In this document: piece by piece, positions 55,848 to 64,000 of the stretch
How positions within the stretch are numbered: position 1 is the stretch's first letter
How the letters are laid out: each line of letters begins with the position of its first letter
Source: Helianthus annuus
Lineage: Eukaryota; Streptophyta; Magnoliopsida; Asterales; Asteraceae
Direction of reading: 5' to 3'
Length of the DNA stretch: 64,000 nucleotides
Assembly: GCF_002127325.2 (NCBI RefSeq)
Contig: NC_035448.2
Location: forward strand, 85,208,087 to 85,272,086
Program-made: the position numbers and the translations under genes
The notes under the pieces: generated by a model
Databases searched by the model: none
What the model saw: the letters and a program-made list of their open reading frames with translations, nothing else
Told to the model about the DNA's origin: nothing

Positions 55848-58703
55848 TTACAGTTTTGGAGTCTTATGAAGGTCTGATCGCCGGAAAGATAGGTAATCCA
55901 AACATGACAAAGGAAGACTACGATTAGGTCGACCCAGAGAGATAGAACTTATAGATATTCGCTGGTGCATGGCGAGTGTCATCAGGAGAGCACAACGGTT
56001 TATGGAGATTACATGTAGAAAATGTCTGGAAGGTCACGATATGAAGCTGGGATTTGATAAATTAAAAGTTACTTGTTTCAAGTGCAAGCAAAAGGGACAC
56101 TTCAAGAGAGAATGCTCCAACCGTCAAGCATATGATAGTGTGAATCCTTTTCACGGTGACTACTACAAAAAGGCTATCTATCATTGCAATAACGAGCAAC
56201 CGTCAAGAAAGCAGATTGAGGAAGGATCATCTAAAGAGAAGAAACAACAACAAGCAATGTTAACAATTCATGATGAGAGTAGTGGACTCAGTATGTTTCA
56301 AGATGAAAACAAATGGAAAATTCAAGAAGTTGAAGGTTTCAATTGGAACAATTATATTAAAGATGAGAGAAAAGAGAAATGGTCGTTGGTTGCTGAGATC
56401 AAAAGAAGCCGAGAGGAAGAAGAGGCACATTGTTATTTGAGTTATGTATATGATGCTTACAAAGAAGCAAGACAGGCAAATAGATGGGATGTTGATTTAG
56501 AGTGTTAAGTGGATCCTAGAGGAAACTCGACAGTTGATCCTGATGAGGTAGATTTTGACGCATTAGTTGCTGCAATTCCAACTATTGGGGTTTGATGTCG
56601 AGGGCTTAGAGAAATTCCACGTTATAGAGAAAAAGTCGAGGAACGAATAAACAAGGTGATCCATGCGAGCTTAGAGAAGAAGAAGAAGAAGAAGAAGAAG
56701 AAGAAGAAGACAGTGGAGGAAATTGTTGTTGAGAGTCAGAAATTGGTGAAGGAGGTAAAGAAAGAAAAAGTGGTTGATGAAAAGCTGGGGAAGCAGGTTG
56801 ATGAAGCTGTTGTAGAGAAACAGCAAGTGATGGTAGATCAAGAAAAGACGGCAAAAGAAGCCAAGGTGCCAAACACTGAGGTAAAAACTCAATCTAAATC
56901 TTCTGAAACATTAAATCAATCTGATCATAAAACTGATGAACAGTGCAAGAAATGCATGGAAACGTGCAAGGCTTGTACTGAAAAGGATAACAATCTAAGA
57001 TCCAGAGATATTGAATTTACTAAAATTTAAAAGATTTTCAAAGAAAAATGTAACGAAATGTTAGAAAATGAAAGGTTTTTGAAAGAAAAAGAAAAAGAGC
57101 TAACACAGAAATGTGAAAATCTTCAAAAGGGAAACGAAGTTTTAAAACAAAAGTGTTTAGCTGAGTGCAACGAATGTATTACAAAAGATAAAACTATTCA
57201 AGAGTTGCAAAAAAATATGATGGAATGAAATTGTCATATCATACAGTAAAGGAAGCTTATGAAATTTTGAAAAGTAAAGTCACAAGTCTGGATAATAGAT
57301 TGTCAGCATGTCAAGAAACAACTAAGTTTCTTGAAGCCAGATATGAAGGAAAGCAAAAGGTTTTAAATAACTATATTGAGGAAGTGGCTAAACTTAAACA
57401 AGAACTGGCTGAAAAAGAAAAATTGGTTAACAAACTTCAAAATTATCATGCTTCTTCAAATATTCTGGAACGTATTTTCAACATCACACCGGATGGTAAA
57501 GAGTCTGAAAAGAACAAAAAGGGAATTGGGTCAGAATACCATCAGGTTTCACCACCGTTGGAGGATAATTACACATTCTATGGTGGCGAAAAGGTGGAAA
57601 AAGCTATAAACATGGTTGACCAATTACCTGACAACATCGATGTGACTTACACTAAATCTGATGATCTCAGTGATTCAGAGGTGGTAGGTAAGGTTGTTGA
57701 AAGCGTATTGTCAGAGGAGTCTACGAAACAGATAAGTCTGAGTCACATGATGAAAATGAGGGTAGTTTTCATGAAAGTTATCTTAAAAATTCAAAATCCG
57801 ACAAAAATGCGAATGATGATCCGATAGGATTGGCTTATACCATGATTAGATCGGACAAGTTATTCTCAGATGTTGAAGTCCCGATCCAGATTGTGATTTC
57901 AGAAAAGATTGATAAAGTGTTTAAATTGGTAGAAATTGAAAAATCTGAAATTTCAAAATTTGTTGGAAAGAGCAATAAATCTTTTTATAACAAACCTAGT
58001 TACAAGAAAAAGAACATGAAGGCTGGGTTGGGTTATAAGAAGAAACATAATCAGAACATTTTGAAAAGAAAAATTATCAGAAAAAGACGAACTTTGTTCA
58101 TGGAACAAGTTCTGTAGAAGAGAAAGAACTCCAATTTAGACGACAGTCTAATGAAGAGTTCTATGCTCAAAAGAAACAACAACAACAACAACAGGTCAAA
58201 GATGTTTCCAAGAGAACATGTTTTAAATGTGATCAAATTGGACATCTTAGTCGTAAGTGTCCAAATCTTAAACCTGTTGGTATTGAGAAAAAGAAGTCTG
58301 ATAGTGTGAATCAGAAATCAACCAATTTTGAATCAAAACAAACTTGGAAGCCGAAAATATCAAAGACTAAATCACAGTAAACTTGGAAACAAGTGACACC
58401 CAGATTTAGAATAACACAAAGTTGGAAAACAACGGTTGATGCAACAAAACCAAACCAGTTTTGGAAACCAAAAGTTGTTCAAAATCAAAACAGTAAAATG
58501 AATCAAGATTTTATAAAAGGATTGTTTCAAAAGGTCAAATCTGGGTGGTCAAACAACAAAAAATTTCTGATGATGAAAAGATTAAAGAGAATGTTCTTGA
58601 GAACAATGAACGAAACTATCCAGTTCTACCTAGAAAGATTTATATCCAGTTACCTGAGTCCAAACAGACTTGGGTTGCCTTGTTCAAATGATCGAATTAT
58701 TTG
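55848..58703 (+). pseudogene. gag: Copia gag, decayed, two CCHC knuckles and coiled coils
   Basis: The first codons (LESYEGLIAGKIG, 55850 onward) join a typical SIRE-type gag. A TAG at 55925-55927 stands where relatives have Gln. The first knuckle is CFKCKQKGHFKREC (about 56077-56118). An AAG run (about 56683-56710) encodes poly-lysine. Heptad-like stretches follow in 57040-57450 (KEKCNEMLENERFLKEKEKELTQ, EVAKLKQELAEKEKLVNKLQ). The second knuckle is CFKCDQIGHLSRKC (58219-58260). Stops and frame changes break it at about 56506, 57028, 57826, 58115 and 58378. The product would be the Copia particle protein. The longest open pieces are 55969-56508 and 57225-57827. Confidence 0.8.
56680..56712 (+). 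repeat. (AAG)n microsatellite in Copia gag
   Basis: About ten AAG triplets coding for lysine in the gag frame. A triplet repeat can vary in length without shifting the frame. Confidence 0.85.
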
Positions 58704-60169
58704 AATGTGCAGGTGCTTCCGAAGATGGATGAATGTCGGAATGAACATAGGAGCAGCCTGGCACGAGAGGAGGTTGCAGGTCCCTGCATCTGAAATCAGG
58801 GAGTTTGTTTGTTTCTGTACATAAATAAACCATATTAAAACCCCTAAAAATTTGAAAAATTTAAAAACCAACAATATGTTTTTATTTTGTCAAAATTTGA
58901 AAAATGAAAAAAAAAATATGTTTGTTTTTAAATTTCGTCAAAAATCCAAAATTTTACAAAAATATGTTGATTGAATATGCCAAAACCCTCACGGCTGAAC
59001 AAACATGATTATTTCACAGTTGAAAATGGTTGTAACATTGTTAAAAATTAATGTTTTGTAAATCATGGGGGTACTCTCTGCTTTACATGTTATATGTAAC
59101 ATTTGTGCTTGTAATCATTATGAACAGTTCTATTATCAATAAAACAATGTTATTTGATCCCAATGTTTGTTTGGTTGTGTTTTACATTTTTTATGTTTTG
59201 ACTTTTGTTCAATTTCAAACTCTACATCACTTTCTGGAGAATTATACGCAAACTGGTGCGTAAACGTACTCAGTTTAATGCGACAAATACTCCGGAACAT
59301 CAACATATACTCAACATACCTTAAATAACCTTTACATAACTTAGAAATAAGTTTTGAAGGCTTTGGTATGGCAAAAACAAGTTAATTCGCTTACAGGGAC
59401 TAAACTTGACAAACTGCGAAAGTATGTCAATTTGAACTATAACAAACATTCCGGAACATGTCCATAAGTTAAACATACCATAAATATCCTTTACATAGCT
59501 TAGAAATAGGCTTTGAGGGGTTTGGTATGCTAAAACAAACTTTTGGATCATTCAGGGGCTAAAAGTGTCAAAAAGTGCACAAGTTTGCACTTTCGCGCAT
59601 AACTTACGTTCTGAATACATCCGGACATCCAAAAATTTATGTAAGCATCCTAATATTATGCCTTAGTGTTTGGCATGAGAAAAATCAATTCGTCGCGCAA
59701 TTTGGATCATTTTTCGCGCTTATGCGCATTCCGTCGTAATTAACCGAACATCGCAATCGTACGGCCAACAAACCAGCATCTGACATATTTTTGAGCATGT
59801 TTCATGTCCACAATGTTTAGGCATCATTTTAGGGCCTTAAAATTGGCTTTACGGGCCTTAGAAGTGTCAGAAATGGCTTAAACATGCAACAGGGACCAAA
59901 ACTGCCAATTCTGAAAGTTGGTGCAGATCAGACATAACCAGGCGGCCCGCCTGAGTTTTGTCTGATCCTGATGCGGGCCGCATGGCCCCTACAGTTGCAG
60001 AAACTTTGTTTTTCTTGCAAAACTTGGCCTTTCAAACACTCCAAAAGGCAATGCCCTTTCACAATCTATAGAGATAAGGTCACATTAAGCCACCACAACA
60101 TCTTGACAAGTGTACGCTTAAGATCGTGGCACGATATTCAAGAAACGATCCTAACGGCTTTACTTTTCC

Positions 60170-60177
60170 TATAAATA
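60170..60177 (+). promoter_or_regulatory. TATA box of + strand solo LTR
   Basis: TTCCTATAAATACCCCC, with the same surrounding sequence as at 6024-6031 and 7440-7447 on the minus strand. It probably no longer drives an element, but could drive readthrough into the Copia remnant. Confidence 0.7.
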
Positions 60178-61262
60178 CCCCCCCCCCTTTTGGTTAAAAC
60201 CCACAAAAATCTGATCTAAAGCTCTAAGTTGGAACCTTTGTTTCATACCTGAGCCATTTTGATCTAGATTAGCATTCGGGGACCCTTCGTAAGTGTTCTT
60301 TCGTTCTTTTAATCGTTTTCTAGTGCTAAAGTCAAATTTTGTTTGACTTTCTGCGTTGGCCAGCTTATGGTCAACACGAAGTTCATTGGAACTTCATAAC
60401 GTGAGCGTGATCACGATGGTTATAGTCCATGGCGACTATACCTACTGATTACCACGTTAACTAGGCTCAGTGACGAGTCGTAGTTTCGGCCAAAATGCGC
60501 ATTCTTGCGTATTTTGTAACCAAACTACTCGTGAGCATCAAAGCCGTTTGTTTTGATGCCAACCCTGTTTTCTAAACTTAGTTAAGCATGTCCTAACATG
60601 CTTAGCTCGTCACTTTTAGTTTAGTGCATATATAGGGTCGTAAGGTAAGCGATCTAAACAATCGCTTATACTTTCGAACCCGACCCATTTGGTCGATCAT
60701 TAGGATCCAACCAAACACATTAGGTGACCATAGCTATAACCTTCCGAGGTTATACCTTGTGGTCACGATGTTAGGCGTTCCAAACGCGTTCTACGTGAAC
60801 GACGCGTTAAGGTAGCATAAGCTATCTAAACGGGTCGTAATGGATCGTAAGCACTTAGGTTAGGTTTCATTTTAGTATGTAGGCTTTGTTAAACCATATT
60901 TCACGAGTCTCCATACTCGTTTGGTTTACGAACCCGCATACTATCCGATCCTTCCGATTTTGGTCCGGTATATTAACATAGCTACCTATTAGGTGCTGTT
61001 TGATATTCCGTGATCTCTAGCATTGTGTGTTTATTACACAAGAACTTCAAAGCAATCTCAGGTGAGTACATAGAACCCCATCTTTTACATGTTTTCGAGG
61101 AGTCAATGTGAGTACATTGAACCCCTCTTTTACTGTTTACCAAACTGTTTTGGGGTGAAACACATGTGCCTACTTGTTACTTTCATGTTTTCCATGTTTT
61201 CACATCATATACCGGCTATGTTCGTTAGTACATTATAGTACATGATTTCATTACATTTCATG

Positions 61263-61620
61263 GCCCATTGTGTGCGTACTTAGTACATTGCTTTTCATTA
61301 CATTTCATGCTATGTATGCCCATTGTGTGCGTACTTAGTACATTGCTTTACATTACATTTCATGCTATGTATGCCCATTGTGTGTGTACTTAGTACATTG
61401 CTTTACATTACATTTCATGCTATGTATGCCCATTGTGTGCGTACTTAGTACATTGCTTTACATTACATTTCATGCTATGTATGCCCATTGTGTGCGTACT
61501 TAGTACATTGCTTTACATTACATTTCATGCTATGTATGCCCATTGTGTGCGTACTTAGTACATTGTTTCACATTGCATTTCATGCTATTTATGCCCATTG
61601 TGTGCATACTTAGCACAATT
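61263..61620 (+). repeat. 55 bp tandem array, about 6.5 copies
   Basis: The word gcccattgtgtg recurs at 61263, 61318, 61373, 61428, 61483, 61538 and 61593, exactly 55 bases apart. Units contain gtacttagtacattgc, with the dyad gtacttagtac, and catttcatgctatgtat. Copies 2 to 5 are nearly identical, so the array is recently expanded; the last unit is more diverged. Confidence 0.95.
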
Positions 61621-62190
61621 ATTCATCACATGCCTACATTTTGGTATGACATTTGGTTTGTTTAACATGGAACAATACATTCATTAACATTGATTACGCC
61701 ATTCGTTAGTAGGTAGTGGTACCATAGGAATTGACAACTCCCGTTCCTGAAATCCTGGGTTTGTTTGGATTGGAAGGAATGACCGAATTCGATATACATA
61801 ACTTAGATAAACCTTTAATTTGTTTAAGGGTTTCTCGCCACAGTCTCAAGGCTTGGATGTATGCATTTTCACAATACCACATAAATGTTTATATCAGTAG
61901 AGCATGCATTGTTCCACAAAACATAACGTTGATTTAAACCATGTTTTACTTCAACACCTTGTTTTGTGCATTTTACATATGGTTTAGTTGATACATTTCA
62001 CTTACCATACATGATATATTTTGGGTACACATTACATGATCTACGTTAAACAAAACATTTTGACATTGTTATACACATTTGGTGGTTTACATTGAACATA
62101 GACATTTTGATGTGGTTTACACAATGACACTTGACAATTAATTTATACATGAACAAATTACATGGTGGTTGGTTTGGGTAAATGGTTTGA

Positions 62191-62288
62191 GTAACGTGGC
62201 GTATGTAATATGATACAAACATGGTGGATACGCCGTTGGTACTTCCTATATATAAATGCTTGTATAATATTACATATCGTAGCGTTAT
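62191..62288 (+). other. Conserved-loop hairpin in LTR, copy 4 (+ strand)
   Basis: Arms gtaacgtggcg / tgtaatatgatacaaacat and atgcttgtataatattaca / cgtagcgttat flank the loop ggtggatacgccgttggtac-ttcctatatataa. It is the reverse complement of the layout in the minus-strand LTRs, as expected from the opposite orientation. Confidence 0.78.
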
Positions 62289-62846
62289 CTAAATCATTTC
62301 AGTTTAGACATACTACGTTTTATACAAATAACATACTTTTTACAACACATTGCTCTACAAACAACTTATCTTATTCAACTCATTTTACTTGGTTACTCGT
62401 TTAACCTTACACTTATCTATACATATCATCTGATATTATCGTTTTTCAAATTGTTTACAAAGCAAGACAAATTACAAGGTTCATGACTGACTGTTATTAA
62501 ACATTTCTTTAAACTCAAGTCATGAATCCCATTTTCACAAAACCTATGTATCTCACAGGCATTTTTATGCTGACGTACCTACTTTCACATGTGTTTTCTG
62601 GAGCTGTTCCATAGGATGATGATCATGACACTAGGGCGGACCTGTGCCTTAGAGACTAAAAAATGAAGATAGACTAGTTTAATTTTGTCGCGAACTCTTT
62701 GTTTTCCTGTTTAAGACAATGTATTACGCTTGTTAAATAAATAAAATGTGACTTTGGTTTCCATGGTTATGAAACAATTAATTCTGTCCCAACACTCCCC
62801 GGTGTTTCCGCCGCGGTTGCATGTTATACGCGGCCGGGGTGTGACA

Positions 62847-64000
62847 TTATATGCTTTAACAGAGCATCAGATGCAGAAAATGGATGGCGAGACAAAGTTA
62901 TCTACATCGGTTATCAAATTTTCTTAAATTTTTGAATTTTAGGGGGAGTAAGAATTTTGAAAATATAAAAACATTTGAAAATTTGAAAAAGATAAAAACA
63001 TGAGAAAATTAAAAAAAATGAGTTTTTGTGTAAAAGGAGGAAATGATAGTACATCAGTAGACAATCACAGTACGCTAAAGAAATGGAAAGTCAAAATGTG
63101 ATAAACGGTCTCACTGATGATATGCCAGTAGGTTTTTACACATTTAGTATATTGATTTCGAGATATAAACCTAAATATCAATAGCTTACTTATCTCGTGG
63201 GGAACATCTCTCAGATATATGGGTAACCCCTGAAATCTTGTTTGAGAGATTGCCTGATTCTGAGATACTAGGTTTTTATACTGTTTGATATCTGGGGTAC
63301 TATACCCGGTCTTCTGATTTTGCGTCAACAATGGCCTAGACCTCGTATAATACTTTATGCGCTTTAAAAAGCTTTCCCTCTGCACAAAAAATATCGAAAG
63401 ATATATATCAACTGCAGTTGTAAAGAAGATCCTAAGTGGGTCACACCTCAAAGTCGAGCCTCCAACTCTTTGATTGAACTGTAGTTCATACCTGAGCTCT
63501 CAAGGTCTCGCACTAACCCAAAGAACAGATATCAATATAGTATATTCACCTGTAAGACTGAATCTAGGGAATCTTGATACGGGAGTATATTCTGAGGTGG
63601 AACACACGAATAAGTTAGTTCTTAAGACACTAAATTTCGTATCTTGAATCAGTTGAACTTTGTGTGAAAATTTAAGTGGATCAGTATACTGACAATGTAA
63701 GTGAATCGTTTAGAACTTAAAGTGTTTAAAGTTCAACGGTGCCAGTGATTTGTCATAAACTGATATGATCCTCTGACACGAACTCAAACAAAAATATTGT
63801 CTGTAAATATTTCTTTACTGCTTGATATTTAAAAAAAAATTGGTTCTACTTTATTTTCAACAACTGATGTCTGAGAGCTGAGTTTCAAAGTCTAAGTATG
63901 CTGAACGTGTTTCTGAAAATAAACAAGTTCATTAATTTGAGACTTGAGTTTTTATTTGAAAATTTTCAAAAACAGTTTGTGAAGATCTCCCAGGTCATTA
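62847..64000 (+). other. Copia interior 3' part, non-coding
   Basis: After the target duplicate TTATA it resumes the Copia element with tgctttaacagagcatc, then a T-rich and A-rich stretch around tttagggggagtaag (about 62938-62953), a purine tract resembling those of SIRE elements. The remaining kilobase has only a minus-strand frame (63065-63451) without any recognised domain. I see no LTR boundary before the window ends. Confidence 0.5.

Larger units (their letters stand above)
55848..59094 (+). mobile_element. Copia element (SIRE/Maximus-like), gag part, interrupted on both sides
   Basis: A + strand Copia interior: its 5' part is hidden beyond E1, and its 3' part follows the solo LTR at 62847. 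Gag reads through 55848-58703 in several frames. Then an A/T-rich untranslated stretch (58704-59089) begins, and TTATA (59090-59094) is the solo LTR target site. No integrase or RT is seen, so pol was lost. The large gag with coiled coils and two CCHC boxes, and the tttagggggagt tract at 62940 typical of SIRE interiors, suggest this lineage. Confidence 0.75.
59095..62846 (+). mobile_element. Solo LTR (3752 bp), + strand, of the family seen at 7107-8524
   Basis: It begins TGTAACATTTGTGCTTG and ends GGGGTGTGACA, with target duplicate TTATA at 59090-59094 and 62847-62851. No interior is present. From left to right it has a GC-rich cassette (59938-59995), TATA box (60170-60177) with a C10 run, GTAAGT (60289), GTGAGT (61060), a 55 bp tandem array (61263-61620), the conserved-loop hairpin (62191-62288) and the R/U5 end. 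Short frames inside have no known domain. It inserted in the Copia gag 3' region. Confidence 0.9.

Noticed and set aside
61263..61620. Possible CRISPR-like regular spacing
   Set aside because: The whole 55 bp unit is repeated without unique spacers, in a plant LTR. It is an ordinary tandem array.
63065..63451. 128-codon minus-strand frame near the right edge as a gene
   Set aside because: No known domain, A/T-rich, and it lies within the 3' non-coding part of the Copia element.
1..64000. Host genes, tRNA or rRNA genes
   Set aside because: All long frames belong to gag, pol, LINE ORFs or the Gypsy B extra ORF. The GGTATCAGAGC words are primer binding sites, not tRNA genes.

Overview
The window is a plant nuclear heterochromatin block made almost entirely of nested transposable elements. 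I see no host gene, rRNA, tRNA or CRISPR. The host is a higher plant: L1-type LINE with DUF4283-like ORF1, Tekay/Del-like Ty3-Gypsy elements with tRNA-iMet primer sites, and a SIRE/Maximus-like Copia gag. The protein style of these elements resembles those of Asteraceae (lettuce/sunflower group), which is inference rather than proof.

Layout. The outermost recognisable element is a Copia (SIRE-like) element on the + strand, seen at 55848-59094 and 62847-64000; its pol is absent. Into its gag a minus-strand Gypsy-like element with a ~3.7 kb LTR (here called E1) inserted. Its 5' LTR is split into four pieces (17096-18766, 32088-32211, 46257-47484, 55158-55847), and its PBS lies at 17081-17092. 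The pieces are separated by: a near full-length L1 LINE (about 18767-32087) that itself carries Gypsy A in its 5' UTR (19000-26561, +, TSD AGTTT); Gypsy B (32212-46256, +, TSD AAACT); and Gypsy C (47485-55157, -, TSD TTAAC). Left of E1 lie a 3.7 kb solo LTR (11510-15220, TSD GAGTA), an older LTR (8525-11451), another LTR arm (7107-8524) and, at the far left, a gag-only non-autonomous Gypsy element (1-7106, minus strand) whose visible LTR parts are identical. A second solo LTR (59095-62846, +, TSD TTATA) sits in the Copia remnant.

Coding state. Gypsy B is youngest of the pol-bearing elements: gag-pol is one frame with a single one-base insertion, and an extra acidic 500+ aa ORF precedes gag. 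Gypsy A and C are one family in opposite orientations, broken by stops that are mostly C-to-T changes plus small deletions; both keep a 95 bp GT-AG interruption in gag. The LINE has two overlapping ORFs (ATGA overlap) with a few lesions. The gag-only element has an intact 381-codon gag directly after a strong splice-acceptor-like sequence.

Most interesting signals: a long hairpin, with stem sequences that differ between LTRs while staying complementary around a strongly conserved loop; a fast-changing GC-rich paired-motif cassette upstream of the LTR TATA boxes; shared donor/acceptor pairs suggesting a leader intron in these LTRs; the gag intron; and the gag-only element.
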